From assembly GCF_020509005.1 (NCBI RefSeq), contig NC_063012.1:8184001-8248000 (forward strand): a stretch of 64,000 nucleotides of DNA, written 5' to 3'. The first letter of the stretch is position 1; every line of letters begins with the position of its first letter. Made by a program: the position numbers and the translations under genes. This DNA comes from Fulvia fulva (lineage: Eukaryota; Ascomycota; Dothideomycetes; Mycosphaerellales; Mycosphaerellaceae). Of the stretch, positions 22,241-33,032 are shown piece after piece. The notes beneath the pieces were generated by a model that saw only the letters and a program-made list of their open reading frames with translations, searched no databases and was not told the origin of the DNA.

Positions 22241-24132
22241 ATGTCGAAGACTTTCACTGCCGTTGATGTGGCAGCCCACAAGAAGCCCGATGACCTCTAC
22301 ATCATTGTGGACGAGGATGTCTACGACCTAACCAAGTTCCAGGACGAGTAAGCACACCGACGTACGCATAATGAAGCATGATCGCTGACAGTCGCGCAGT
22401 CATCCTGGAGGCAAGAAGAGTATGTGTTTGGTTTCAGTCACGACACAAGGCAGTCGTGCTTACAACGGGTAGTCTTACAGCGAGTCGCCGGCAAGGATGC
22501 AAGCAAGCAGTTTTGGAAGTACCACAACGAGAGCATCTTGAAGAAGTACCAAGGCCAGCTGCAAGTCGGTTCTCTCGATAGCAAGCCAAAGCCAGCACAA
22601 GCACCAACACCACCAGCGACACCTCCGCCAGCCGAGAAGAAAGAGGCAGCTGTACCAACGGCAGAGTCTGGCACACTGGGCATTCAGCCACAGGCAGCAC
22701 CAGAGGAGGTAGAAGCCATGGACCAATTCGTGAGTGCCCTTACAAGGAGATGGCTTGGTTATACACAATGTCACCCTTCGGTGGCTTGCTTGCAGTCTAG
22801 GACATCTCTGGCGTGAATCGAATGGACATGCACTGACATGCGAATCTACAGGGAGACATGGTGCCATACGCAGATCCCTCGTGGTACCAAAGCTATCACA
22901 CCCCGTACTTCAATCAGACCCACGCCGACTTGCGTGCAGAGGTGCGGCAGTGGGTAGAAGACGAGGTCATGGCGAACGTTACTGAATGGGACGAGGCGAA
23001 GAAGGTGCCTGATAGCATTTACAAGCAGATGGGTGAGCGTGGATATCTTGCCGGTTTGATGGGTCTTCACCACTGGCCAAAGGAGTACACAAAGCACTCG
23101 ATCAAATCGGTACCGGCTGAGAAGTGGGATCTCTTCCATGAGATGCTCTTGACGGATGAGCTGTCTCGTTGCGGCTCTGGTGGTTTCGTGTGGAATGTGA
23201 TCGGTGGCTTTGGCATCGGCGCTCCTCCACTCGTCAAGCACGGCAAGAAGGCACTCAAGGACCGAATCATCCCGGGCATCCTGAACGGTGACAAGCGAAT
23301 CTGTCTTGCCATTACCGAGCCGGATGCTGGTTCCGATGTGGCTAACTTGACATGCGAGGCGAAGCTCACCGAAGACGGAAAACACTACATTGTCAACGGC
23401 GAGAAGAAGTGGATCACCAACGGTATCTGGTGCGACTACTTCACAACTGCAGTTCGTACCGGTGGCGAGGGCATGGGTGGCGTCTCTTGCCTTCTCATTG
23501 AGCGCGAATTCGAAGGTGTCAGCACTCGTCGTATGGACTGCCAGGGTGTCTGGAGCTCTGGTACCACATACGTAACATTCGAGGACGTCAAGGTTCCCGT
23601 CGAGAACCTCATTGGTAAGGAAAACCAAGGATTCAAGGTTATCATGACCAACTTCAACCACGAACGCATCGGCATCATCATTCAGTGCATACGATTCAGC
23701 CGTGTCTGCTACGAGGAGAGCATCAAGTATGCGCACAAGCGACGAACCTTTGGCCAGAAGCTCATCGAACATCCTGTCATTCGACTCAAGCTTGCACATA
23801 TGGCAAGACAGATCGAAGCATCATACGCGTGGATGGAGTCTCTCATCTACCAATGTCAGAAGATGAACGAGACGGAGGCTATGCTCAAGCTCGGTGGCGC
23901 GATTGCTGGCCTCAAGGCACAGGCAACAACGACATTCGAGTTTTGCGCTCGTGAAGCGTCTCAGATCTTTGGAGGTCTGAGTTACAGCAGAGGTGGCCAA
24001 GGTGCCAAGGTTGAGCGACTGTACAGAGACGTGCGAGCCTACGCTATTCCCGGTGGTAGCGAGGAGATTATGTTGGACTTGAGCATCAGACAAGCACTGA
24101 GGGTACACAAAGTCCTAGGCATGAAACTTTAG
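22241..24132 (+). CDS. Cytochrome b5 domain-acyl-CoA dehydrogenase fusion protein
   Basis: Four exons: 22,241-22,347, 22,400-22,419, 22,473-22,729 and 22,852-24,132, giving 554 residues. Residues 1 to about 75 form a cytochrome b5-like heme domain with DLTKF and the heme-ligand motif HPGGKK. The 20-nt second exon carries HPGG. A Pro/Ala-rich linker follows (about 80-125), then a full acyl-CoA dehydrogenase: CLAITEPDAGSDV (FAD and substrate contact), NGEKKWITNG, RRTFGQ, QIFGG, and the C-terminal PGGSEEIMLDL with the likely catalytic Glu. The enzyme should oxidise an acyl-CoA thioester, passing electrons through FAD and possibly the heme. This b5-ACAD architecture is known in fungi; chain-length preference cannot be read here. 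It is the first gene beyond the transposon island. Confidence 0.93.
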
Positions 24133-24473
24133 TTCAAGAAGATGGAAACATTAGCGGGTGTGTATTGCATAGCAACAGGATACGGACTCGGGCATAGCGT
24201 CCGGTGTAGAGATGATAGGCCTTGGAGGCACGATTTTGACTTTGGCATGCCACGTTTCTGATTGCTGGCGCCGAGGGAGAGCTAGACCCTTCAATTGCAG
24301 CTTCGACGGACGTCTTGACCTCAACATCATTCTAGCAGAAGTACTTGATCACGGCCGTTCCATTCGTTATGCTGTGGTGTTGGCTAGCGGTCATGTATGA
24401 TATCTCACGAGATGCTCGCCCAGCCTCATCAACGCGCTGCCCAATCTTCATACCCAGCTCGTTGCCACACACT
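24133..24473. other. Convergent intergenic spacer
   Basis: It lies between two genes pointing at each other and so holds both 3' ends. I see no coding signal. Confidence 0.5.
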
Positions 24474-25271
24474 CTAGATGACACTGCCTCTTCGTGGAAA
24501 GTTGACACCTTCTGTTGCTGCAGCATCGCAGAACCAACTGACTTTCTCGCCTGCACCCTCGTTGATCAAACCGCTTGGCAGGTTCCTTCCTTCTTCCGTC
24601 TCGAAGATCTTCTTCAAGATATCCTTCTTGCCTCCGCCAGTCGCGACGAAGCCAATCTTTGCACCATGCACCACGACTGGCAGACTGAGGGTGATGCGCT
24701 TCGGCGGTGGCTTGGGCGAGTCGGAGATTGACAACACCCAGCCTTCGGTCTCCCGAAGCAAGGGATGATCTGGGAAGAGCGAGCAAGTGTGGCCGTCAGG
24801 CCCACAGCCAAGGAGAATGAGGTCGAAAAGAGGAAGTCGGACAGAGTCTCGCGCTGCGAAGATGTCCATCAGCTGCTGCTGGTACTGCTCAGCGACTTCG
24901 TGCGGGTCTTCAAGGTTGGTCGTGTCGATGGGGTACACCTTTGGCTGGCCGAATTCTTGCGGGATTTGGTCGAGAAGATCGTCCTTGACAAGCTTGTGGT
25001 TTGAGTCATCGTGGTCCAGTGGCACGCAGCGCTCGTCGGCGTAGAAGATCTCCCACTTGCTGAACTCGGGAGTGTCCTCTTTGCTGCCGTTGGACGGTGC
25101 CAGTAAGGCTTTGGCCAGTGTTTTTGGTAGCGAGCCTCCCGAAACAGCAATGCAAAAGACATTGTGGCGATCCAATGCCTCTTTCTGCGCATCTAGCACG
25201 TACTTGCGCAGGTTGGGCGCAAGATCCTTGTCGATGTCCTTGAAGGAGTACAGATTCGCGGGTCGACCCAT
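24474..25271 (-). CDS. 6-phosphogluconolactonase
   Basis: Intronless, 265 residues, the usual length for eukaryotic 6PGL/SOL proteins. Visible motifs are VSGGSLPKTLA near residue 45, YADERCVPLDHDDSNHKL near 82-105, and LLGCGPDGHTCSLFP near 155-170, the family signature (usually LGxGxDGHxASLFP). RITLSLPVV follows near 190. It hydrolyses 6-phosphogluconolactone to 6-phosphogluconate, the second step of the oxidative pentose phosphate pathway, in the cytosol. The start at MGRPANLYSF is the first Met of the frame. It is divergent from the gene at 25,637. Confidence 0.95.
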   Translation of the reverse strand: MGRPANLYSFKDIDKDLAPNLRKYVLDAQKEALDRHNVFCIAVSGGSLPKTLAKALLAPSNGSKEDTPEFSKWEIFYADERCVPLDHDDSNHKLVKDDLLDQIPQEFGQPKVYPIDTTNLEDPHEVAEQYQQQLMDIFAARDSVRLPLFDLILLGCGPDGHTCSLFPDHPLLRETEGWVLSISDSPKPPPKRITLSLPVVVHGAKIGFVATGGGKKDILKKIFETEEGRNLPSGLINEGAGEKVSWFCDAAATEGVNFPRRGSVI

Positions 25272-25636
25272 ATTGGAGTGGTGGTTGCTGGCAGTCAGCA
25301 GCAGAAGGAGCAGAGGGAGAAGGCGGAGGGGCGTGATGGTGTCGGTGAATCAGCGATAGCGACTGCGCAGTGGGAACTTTTTGCTGTGTTCTGACGTATT
25401 ACCTTAGTCAAATTGAAGTATCGAAGCTCCCCACAATAAGCTCCCCACACGTCTAAAAGCATGAATTGTTCATTAGCTGATCGAACGAGACTGAATCTCT
25501 ATTCACGACCTGCTGCAGCCTCCGGCCTTCGACCAAGCTCAATTTCACAAAATCTTGCTAAGGACGATACTAGACTACGCGCCCTGGTATCATCATCAAA
25601 GTCTGTCATCTGCCGTGCTCGGAAATATCCATCAAT
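25272..25636. promoter_or_regulatory. Divergent promoter region, 6PGL and TPR gene
   Basis: The only distinctive feature is a direct repeat AGCTCCCCACA at 25,425-25,435 and 25,439-25,449 (14-bp period). It could be a regulator site or chance. Confidence 0.4.
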
Positions 25637-27145
25637 ATGGCAGCGGGCAAACCTAAGCAGTTTACCAGGCCGCCACCGAAGAAGAAGCCACAGAAAGCGG
25701 CCCTACTGGATACTGTGGACGATTTTCAGGAAGCCGCAGATCACGAGGAAAGCGCCGGCGGGAAGCACAGAGTTGGAGATGCTGTCAAATCGGGGCGAGC
25801 CTTTGTCAGAGCCCTCGACATCTACGACAGAGGCCTGCAAAAGCATCCGGCCAGTTTCGACTTGGCATACAACAAAGCCTGTCTACAGCTGGAGATATCT
25901 CAACAGGCCAATCTGGTCGAGCACATTGGCGTCTCCATCCTCGACTGGTTGAAGCAAACTCTAGAGTCCCACCGCTATGCCCTGAAACTGAGCGAGGAGA
26001 ACCCCGATATCCTGTTCAACGCAGCCCAGGTCTTGACATTGCTTAGCGAGCAGCTTTCTGATCAGGATCGTGCCGAAGATGCAGTGCCGCTGCTACAAGA
26101 GGCACTGGAGTTGCTCTCCTCATGTTTGTCTCGGCAAGAGATAATGTTTGAACAACATCGCCTCGACTTTCCAGACACTGAGGATGGTGGCGTGTCACTG
26201 GACCCGGAAGCAGACGAGACACCGGCGCCTAGCACTGACGTCGATATGGCCGAAGAGCAGTCAGCAATCGTCGAGACACCCATCGCAGCCTCTGACCTGT
26301 TAGACACAGTACACGCATCGCTCTCTGCTCTGACAACGCTCGTTCCTCTCACCGAGCCCAGCGGACTGCAGAACCTAGGCGATATGGCACACAGCCTGAC
26401 AGAGTCGAAGGTGCCTCACTATCTGAGCTTGTTACCAGCGGAAGATCAGGATCAAGCGCGCTTTGCAGTGGCGTTAGACCGAGCTACATTCATCGCAGCT
26501 TATGCCAACGCACAATTCGAGGCCCAAATGATCGAACTGCAGACTTATCTGGAACGATTGAACACCTTCGACATCGCCAACAAAGACGACGACGCCGGCG
26601 CACTTTGTGCAGAGGCTGAGGCACGGACTGAGCTCGTCCTTTCCGTCATGGATCGATTCGACGAGACACCAGATCTACCAGCAAGTCTCTGCTGGAAGCA
26701 GCTCAGCCTATGCCAAGATCTCTACTCTAAAGCCACCAAACCTACCGGCGAGGACATTCAGGAACGCAAAGCCGAAGTGTACAAATCGAAAGGTGATCTG
26801 GAACTACTTCGACACCGTGTAGCGAACATACCAAAGACGGACATTGCAGATGGTGTGAGGAAAAGCGCTGCTACTCTTATACAGAACGCACAGACGTATT
26901 TCAAGGGGGCAGTGTCGCATGCGAAGATTAGTGGGGATGACGAGGTAGAAGAAGATGCACAGCAGAGGTGGGCGTTGGCGAAGGCGATCTCTGCGCTTAT
27001 GCATGGTGGAGAGGGTGCAGGGAACGCAGAGACCTTGATGGAAGCGCTTGAAGAGTGTGTCGAAGAGGGACTTGTGAGCGAGCAGTTGGCGCAAGCATTG
27101 ATGAGTGGGTCCGTTGGGTCTGGGTCTGGGTCTGGCAGTAGCTGA
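25637..27145 (+). CDS. TPR-like repeat protein, function unassigned
   Basis: Intronless, 502 residues. The N-terminus is basic and Pro/Lys-rich (PPPKKKPQK, nuclear-localisation-like). Residues 50-170 show helical repeats of tetratricopeptide character, for example GRAFVRALDIYDRGLQKHPA followed by FDLAYNKACLQLEI, and DILFNAAQVLTLLSEQL. The middle is acidic (about 180-215); a second helical region spans 215-470. The last residues are a Ser/Gly tail (SGSVGSGSGSGSS). TPR proteins act as chaperone or assembly scaffolds. I cannot name the family: a ribosomal protein assembly chaperone such as Acl4 is possible but not shown. Confidence 0.8.
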   Translation: MAAGKPKQFTRPPPKKKPQKAALLDTVDDFQEAADHEESAGGKHRVGDAVKSGRAFVRALDIYDRGLQKHPASFDLAYNKACLQLEISQQANLVEHIGVSILDWLKQTLESHRYALKLSEENPDILFNAAQVLTLLSEQLSDQDRAEDAVPLLQEALELLSSCLSRQEIMFEQHRLDFPDTEDGGVSLDPEADETPAPSTDVDMAEEQSAIVETPIAASDLLDTVHASLSALTTLVPLTEPSGLQNLGDMAHSLTESKVPHYLSLLPAEDQDQARFAVALDRATFIAAYANAQFEAQMIELQTYLERLNTFDIANKDDDAGALCAEAEARTELVLSVMDRFDETPDLPASLCWKQLSLCQDLYSKATKPTGEDIQERKAEVYKSKGDLELLRHRVANIPKTDIADGVRKSAATLIQNAQTYFKGAVSHAKISGDDEVEEDAQQRWALAKAISALMHGGEGAGNAETLMEALEECVEEGLVSEQLAQALMSGSVGSGSGSGSS

Positions 27146-27750
27146 GAGCTGGATTAACGATGAAGTGAAGCCGTTCGCTCAGCGGCTGCTTTCATGCGGC
27201 TCAGGTTACAAGTAGCGCACGAAAAGTGCTTTGCATTCTGCTAAATCACTACCATGACTGCGTTCATCGTCTGTACGCTTCACATGACCGTGTTGGCCTT
27301 CAATGTCCCACATCTGCCCGTTTTGAGCAGTCTTGTCTTTCCCGGCGTGCAGTAATGGGAGGCTGAACATTCTTTACGGCGACACTTCATCAATGCAATA
27401 GCCATAGCGTTTGAGCGAGACTCGCAGGTAATGTCGAGGTCCTCCGTTGATGTTCGTAACGCCAGTCATGTACTGTCTCCATCAGAGTACTCCCATCTTG
27501 CCTCAGTTCTCTGCTCCCCCATGAGGCGCTACATCGTAGGTAGAGATTTGCGGTGTGTGATCTGAGGGCGTCTGTCGTTTGCGAGGGTCCTTTCAGATAC
27601 CGTCACCACACGGAAAGCTTTGCGGATGGGAGTCTTTGCTCTCAGCGTCCTGCCTTGTTCTCTATGCGGCAGTATACGCTGCAAATTCATGCCCAATGAA
27701 CGCCATAGCGCCTTCGCTGAAAAAAGCACGCAGTTTTGGTCATGGAAAAA
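27146..27750. other. Convergent intergenic spacer
   Basis: About 600 bp between the 3' ends of the TPR gene and RLP24. Short frames cross it on both strands, but none resembles a protein. Confidence 0.5.
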
Positions 27751-28407
27751 TCATTCATCGACGTCCATCTCTTCGACACCCTGCCCTCTGACCAACCTCT
27801 GCTTCCTCTTCTGCTTGAGCTTCTCCTTGCTCGGCTTCAATGTCTCCTGCTCCTCCAGATCCAGCTCATCCTCTTCCATGTCCATCCCCTCCTTGGTCGG
27901 CGGCACCTCCTGCAGCACATCCACAACCTGGTCTCTGTACTGTGGCGGCAGCAGGTGCTGGTTCTCTTCAACCAGTTTGCGGTCGGCCTCGAGCTGCTTG
28001 GCCTTGTTACCCTTCATGCGGTTCTTGTAGAATTGCCTCTCTCTCCTGGCGCGGATCTCGGATACTCGTTGCATGGCCTGGAGGGTGGTGGCAACCAGGT
28101 CGCGGTTGTAGCGCACGGGGATGTTGCGACGCTGGGCAAAGGCGAGGGTGGAGTCGACGGTCATTTCTTTGCCGTGGGCGCGGCGGAAGGCCTTGGTCCA
28201 GGCCAGCTTGCGTGGGTTGCGCTTCATCTTGAACTGTTCGTTCTGTTAGTATTTCACCAGCATCATCTGGTGGTCTACGAGGGAACTCACGTTCTTGTGG
28301 CATTTTGACTTGCAGAACTTGAAGACTTTCGCATCGTTGCGCACAAAAGTGATGCCCTTGGACGGGTAGCAGGGCGACGAGCAGAAGTAGCACGTCTCGA
28401 TCCTCAT
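27751..28407 (-). CDS. RLP24: Ribosome biogenesis protein RLP24
   Basis: Two exons on the minus strand, 28,407-28,291 and 28,233-27,751, separated by a 57-nt GTGAGT intron with a CTAAC branch site. The product is 199 residues, the length of yeast Rlp24. It begins [18 protein letters not shown], the L24e-type zinc site with its Cys pairs (CxxC, then CKSKC). [20 protein letters not shown] bridges the splice junction and matches the family. The C-terminal half is basic with an acidic patch ([14 protein letters not shown]) and ends [10 protein letters not shown]. Rlp24 occupies the eL24 site on pre-60S particles and is removed by the AAA ATPase Drg1/Afg2 in the cytoplasm. Its paralogue eL24 lies about 4 kb away on the same strand. 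Confidence 0.96.
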
Positions 28408-28693
28408 CTTTGCTGTTGAGGCGGAGAGTGGAGGTGAGTGCAAGTTGTCAGGTCTGCGGTGGGATTGTGTGGCAGAGGAAATCTCAAAGGCTCGAACTTT
28501 GGGCACGGAAGCATTCCGCACAGCCTCTCCTACTGCAGTCTAGATAGATGGATAGAAACCAAAGGCCTCTCTCTTCAACACGGCTTGTGATCGACCATCT
28601 CATTCATACTCTCAAGTGTTTGACCACCATACACCACGTCCTGGCTGATTGTTTGAAACCATCTTGGACTCGTCTTGACAGATCACAATAGCG

Positions 28694-29147
28694 ATGGCGA
28701 CAGTGTTAGCCGTGGGCGTTGGCGTCGCCGCCGCAGCTTTCTTCGTATGCCTTGCGCGGATACACCATACACCCTCGACATCGGACTAACACATCGGCAG
28801 GGTCGCGCAGGCCTGGTCGCATTGCGAAGGTCAAGAGGAGGCATCAGCTCGTTGGGCAAGGCGTACTACAAGGGCGGTTTTGAGAAGCAAATGAACAAAA
28901 AGGAAGCTGCCTTGATACTCGAGACATCGTGAGTAGCACTATTGCTTGCGACCTCGTAGCGCATCAAGCACACGGGACAGACCGTCGCTGACACCGGGCC
29001 TGCAGAGAAGCGAGCATAACCAAAGACATCATCCGCAAAAAGCACCGCCAAATGATGCTTTTGAACCACCCCGATCGAGGAGGCAGCCCATACCTAGCCA
29101 CCAAGATCAATGAAGCAAAAGAGCTACTGGAGAAGGGCGCAAGATAA
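28694..29147 (+). CDS. PAM18: Mitochondrial import motor J-protein PAM18/TIM14
   Basis: Three exons, 28,694-28,744, 28,801-28,928 and 29,006-29,147, giving 106 residues. The first exon encodes a short hydrophobic N-terminus ([17 protein letters not shown]), the membrane anchor. The second gives [10 protein letters not shown] and [20 protein letters not shown]. The third contains [20 protein letters not shown] with the HPD signature that stimulates Hsp70 ATPase. This layout fits Tim14/Pam18, which sits in the inner membrane with its J domain in the matrix and activates mtHsp70 at the TIM23 channel. Both introns have good GT and AG sites. It is divergent from RLP24 with 286 bp between starts. 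Confidence 0.95.
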
Positions 29148-29261
29148 AGCATCCTGCACATACCATCACGGATTACAGTCTCCACATTAGCGCGGCGTTG
29201 GGCGGGCATCAAGCGATCATTTCTCGGCATCTTCTCAGCTCTATACCAATGTACAGTCGCA

Positions 29262-30329
29262 TTAACCACTAGCGGCCAAAGCGCCCTTGACAACAGCATC
29301 TAGATCCTCTTCCTTTAGCTGCAGCACCTTGCGGTCATCCTTAGCCTTCGACTCGTAGTCACCACCGAGACCTTCGCCCATGTAGTGGCAGTACGACAGT
29401 GCTGCGCCGGCCCAGAAGTCGCCTTCCTCGAACTTTCCCTTGAACTCCCGGATACGGTCCTGGATTGACATTGTCTCGAGCTTCCAGTCTACGTCGTTGG
29501 TCTTGGTGGCCTTCTTGATGGAGTTGAAGAGATCCTGCTGGGTGATGGAGAAGGAAGACAGGTAGACGTACGTGTTGGCATAGTGCTGCAGCGAAGCTCG
29601 TGGATTGGAGCTGGACGTGATGGGCAACGACAGCAGTCGCGCGATGCCGAGTCCTACCTGTCCGGCTGAGGTACTGTTGAATCTACCGCCGTCCGAGAAT
29701 AGTGTTGCACTACGATGGGGGACGTCTAGGCCAAACATACCTGAATTGATGCTCTATCGATCTAGGTCAGTACTTTGGCGCTCGCGCAACCTACATCTCA
29801 CTTACAAGCTCCGTCCAGGGGTTCGTAGCGACGGCAATGTATTTCAGACCTGCATGCTCCTTCGCAAGCTCCTGGATCTGTCGTCTTGCCGCGATTTTGT
29901 CCTGGACGAGCGGCACGCCGGTTGACCACTTCTCGTTGTTTCCATCTCCAGAATACTCATTGGGGATGATCCACTCCACACCCGCTTTGGCTGCTGCGTC
30001 GATCAAGCTTGTCTGTCCTTTAGTGGCTTCGAAGCTCAGGGTGAACATGGCAAGGTCGTGGCCCTGAAACGCAGACTCAAGGAAAGCCGGATCATTGTAC
30101 GATCCTTTTCGGACTGTGGTCTGAGGCGAGTCGGGGAACATCGCCTTGGAGCTTTCACGCGTAATGATGGTGATGGAAATGTTTGGGTTGATTTGGAGGA
30201 GATGCTTGATGGTGGATGCTCCAACGTTGCCGCTGGCCTGTTGACGCATTAATTGGACTGGTGGAAGATGGAACGACAGCACCAACATACGCCAACAGTG
30301 GCAATATTCTGGAGGTAGTTGTCTGACAT
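29262..30329 (-). CDS. NmrA/isoflavone reductase-like NAD(P)-dependent reductase
   Basis: Three exons on the minus strand: 30,329-30,291, 30,237-29,806 and 29,753-29,262, giving 320 residues. The dinucleotide motif VGASGNVGAS (GxxGxxG) spans the first splice junction, which supports the model. Other features are LAMFTLSFEATKGQTSLIDAA, AGVEWIIPNEYSGDG, and TNPWTEL near the second junction, all typical of PCBER/CipA-like atypical short-chain reductases. The C-terminal exon has SATLFSDGGRFNSTS, the usual Gly-rich loop. The substrate is unknown; in fungi such proteins reduce secondary metabolites or act as redox sensors. Intron sites are GTATGT...CAACAG and GTAAGT...CGATAG. Confidence 0.88.
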
Positions 30330-31172
30330 GTTGCTGGTCGAGGTTGGAATTGGTGATGGATAATTACCCTGCAGTCTCTGGTCACTGATCTGGTGTTACG
30401 AACTGCAAGCCGCACAATTGAGGAGCCCAAGCTGCATAGCTTTATATCACCATTCTCCCTGAGCCACTGACCTGTACGGCTGCACCTGCTCATAGTCACT
30501 TCTCGAGTTCGCTTCAAGCTCCACGCCCTGAGCCTACAAATACGAGTATGCGTCCTGGGATCCTCCAGCCGTGATAAGTTGGCACGGGCTGATTTAGTAA
30601 GCTCGGAGCACATTGTCTACATGTTCTACCGCCTCCGTGCTTCCGACTTGCTGCGTGCTGTGAGGGAACCCTTCGTCTCAAAAATGCTCGATTGCAGGTC
30701 GCAGCCACACACAATAGAGGCTTACACGTCTCAAATTCTGTTCAATAGCTTCATCAATAACTTCCTCGTGGCTTCAGCATAGCAGCGTGATGCGATCGGT
30801 GGACTCAATCGAGCAAATTCTGGTCAAGGAGATCCGCTTCAAGTCGTGATGGATATGAAGGATCAGTCCGATCGCAGCGGACTGATAGTTCCCCCGCTCG
30901 TGGTCGACACACTCCCTCATGGTGGCTCCAGAAGACGGAGCAACCATATTGAGATCAAACGCGAAGTGAAAAGCACGACGCCTCCGTGGCACAACCCTGC
31001 ATTGTATGAGGTCTTTGAGCAAGACCTTCCTTGATTCTTTTCCTCGTTTACGGATTGATGTCTGCGGATGACGGGACGTTGGACAATAGTCTGACGTGCC
31101 TAGGCTCGCCATCCAACTTCCCTTCAACGCTCTGCCCTTCACCTCCCTTGCAGACCTCACGCGACCACGGTT
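30330..31172. other. Intergenic region between two minus-strand genes
   Basis: It holds the promoter of the reductase and the 3' end of the SnoaL-like gene. Short frames occur, but none is convincing. Confidence 0.45.
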
Positions 31173-31751
31173 CTAAGCAACATCTTCACCGCCAACCGCG
31201 ACCCAAGCACTTAACGGATCAGCCCAAATCTCCCAATGCCCAATCCCACCGTCTTCATCATACTCGCTTAGCCTCCAAATGAACTCCTCATCCCATGCCT
31301 TCCCTGTCTGGACCGCCTTGAAAGTCCCCTTCCCCTTGACACTGACAACGCCCATGCTGCCGCTTGTCGACGGCCTGTTAGCAACTCCAGATGGCTCAGA
31401 ACGATTGTCGCCCTCGTTGACGCTTGCGCGGTCATCCACGACGATGCTGCCTTGGCTCGTGAATGTGTCGGCACTAGGTTGGAATTCAAGTGTCTTGGCC
31501 AGGAGAGAAAAGTATTCAAGACATTCTGCTTTGCCGCTGAAGGTCCGTCCGAGAAAGGGGAGGCGCTTGGAAGCCCACGCTGGTCCGTGTTCTGTGATCT
31601 TGGGAGTGCCGGTGTGGGTGAAGTGGTCTGATAGGATCTTTTCTGGTGGATTGTTGGAGAGGTCTAGAAATGCATCGCAGAATGCTTGTGCGCGAGAATG
31701 CAGCTGGGACCGCCTTGTCTGTGCAATCTCGTGGTGTGCGTTACTTTGCAT
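31173..31751 (-). CDS. SnoaL/NTF2-like domain protein, uncharacterised
   Basis: Intronless, 192 residues. The N-terminus is helical (RSQLHSRAQAFCDAFLDLS), followed by ILSDHFTHTGTPKITEHGP, LPFLGRTFSGKAECLEYFSL near residue 70, a strand-rich central part interrupted by a Ser/Gly/Asn-rich insert (about 110-135), and AWDEEFIWRLSEYDE with GHWEIWADPLSAW near the end. Helix followed by long curved strands ending in a Trp-rich motif is the pattern of NTF2-like folds. Members are enzymes or binding proteins of many kinds, so no reaction is assigned. A second protein with a similar pattern lies at 44,215. Confidence 0.75.
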   Translation of the reverse strand: MQSNAHHEIAQTRRSQLHSRAQAFCDAFLDLSNNPPEKILSDHFTHTGTPKITEHGPAWASKRLPFLGRTFSGKAECLEYFSLLAKTLEFQPSADTFTSQGSIVVDDRASVNEGDNRSEPSGVANRPSTSGSMGVVSVKGKGTFKAVQTGKAWDEEFIWRLSEYDEDGGIGHWEIWADPLSAWVAVGGEDVA

Positions 31752-32156
31752 GGTGGACTGTCGCTCGCGGAGACGTTGTCGTTTTCGGTAGATGGGTTGC
31801 TGTGTCGGAGGTAAGAACGGTCATGTTGAGCAAGTCTGGACGTCAAGCTGGTCCACCAGAATGACGTAAGGAGCATAGTAGCAGACAGTCCAGCACTGTG
31901 TATCGTCGTGATATGAGGGGTGTGGGGAGATGCAGACGCCGGGTTTCGTGAGGCTCACATACAGCTCGATGTACCGAGCACGGGATGACTTAGCTGGACA
32001 AGAGAACAGAAGATTCACGAGCCTTGTGAAGAGCTACTTTACTGTCAAGCCTAGAATCCCACAGCGTCGATTTGACGCAGCCGCCTATAGCGTGCATGCC
32101 CATAGCCCATGAAACGTAAACTCCCTCATACCCGTGAAAATGCCGTGTCTGATGGC
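31752..32156. other. Intergenic region
   Basis: About 400 bp between two minus-strand genes, holding the 3' end of the eL24 gene and the upstream region of the SnoaL-like gene. I see no gene in it. Confidence 0.45.
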
Positions 32157-33032
32157 TTAGCGGGTGGTGGCCTTGACCTTTGGTGCGGCACCCTTGGCGG
32201 CCTGCTTGCCGACGACACTGCGTGCAATGTTAGCGAGTGCTGGATAGCAAGTCATGAGAAGGTATCGACATACCGGCCGGTAGCGCCACCCTTGGCCTGG
32301 TTGGCGGCGGTCTTTGCCTTCTCTGCCTTCTTTGCGGACTGAGCAGCGGTACGCTTCTCCTTGCCCTCCTTGATAGCCTGTGCGCGAGCGGCGTTGCGAG
32401 CCTCTGGCCTCATCGAGCGGCGCTCCTTGATAACATCGAGCGATGCACCAACGATAGCACGCTGAGACTTGACTGCCCTACGGCGGCGCTTGGCGGCTTG
32501 CTCCTATGTGGACGTCAGCGTGCCCACTCACGACCTTTCGGGCCACGATGTCGGAGTGCGACACTAGACTCACCTCGGTGATACCCTTGCGGCGCTGTCT
32601 CCTGCAGAGAACGGTCCACGCAATGCGGCGGGGGTTCTTGCGCTGGAGGAAGAGCGACTCGGTCTTGCCATTCTGGAAGCGGAAGATCTTGCTGTCGCCA
32701 CGGACGAAGAGCTTGCCCTGTTCAGATTCTCATGTCAGCTTGGCATCCTCCTAAGTTCTCGAGCCGCACAAAGTGCAGCGAGCGTCTCAAGCTGTATGTG
32801 TCCAGCGTGCGATGTGCGCCGCCTCAATTCTCTGCAGTGCGTATCTCTTGCGCCGTAGCCATAACAGACACGGATGTCGCATGCTTGCGGACGTAATAGT
32901 CCCCCATTCCTCCTCTTGTGCATCGAATCTCGGGCGGCGCTTTCATCGACGGGTGTGGTGGTGGTGGTGGTGGTGATGTACCTTGCCTGGGTAGATCTTC
33001 TGGCCTGAGAAGGTGTCGTCGTAGGTCCTCAT
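32157..33032 (-). CDS. RPL24: 60S ribosomal protein eL24
   Basis: Four exons on the minus strand: 33,032-32,982, 32,717-32,574, 32,503-32,274 and 32,217-32,157, giving 161 residues. The protein starts MRTYDDTFSGQKIYPGKGKL and continues DSKIFRFQNGKTESLFLQRK, then NPRRIAWTVLCRRQRRKG, the standard eL24 core. The tail is Lys/Ala-rich and ends KVKATTR. The zinc site of archaeal L24e is absent, as usual in fungal eL24. The first intron is long (264 nt) and holds a GGT/CCA repeat near 32,955-32,975; the others are 54-70 nt. It is a cytosolic large-subunit protein at the intersubunit bridge, loaded late when RLP24 leaves. Confidence 0.95.
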
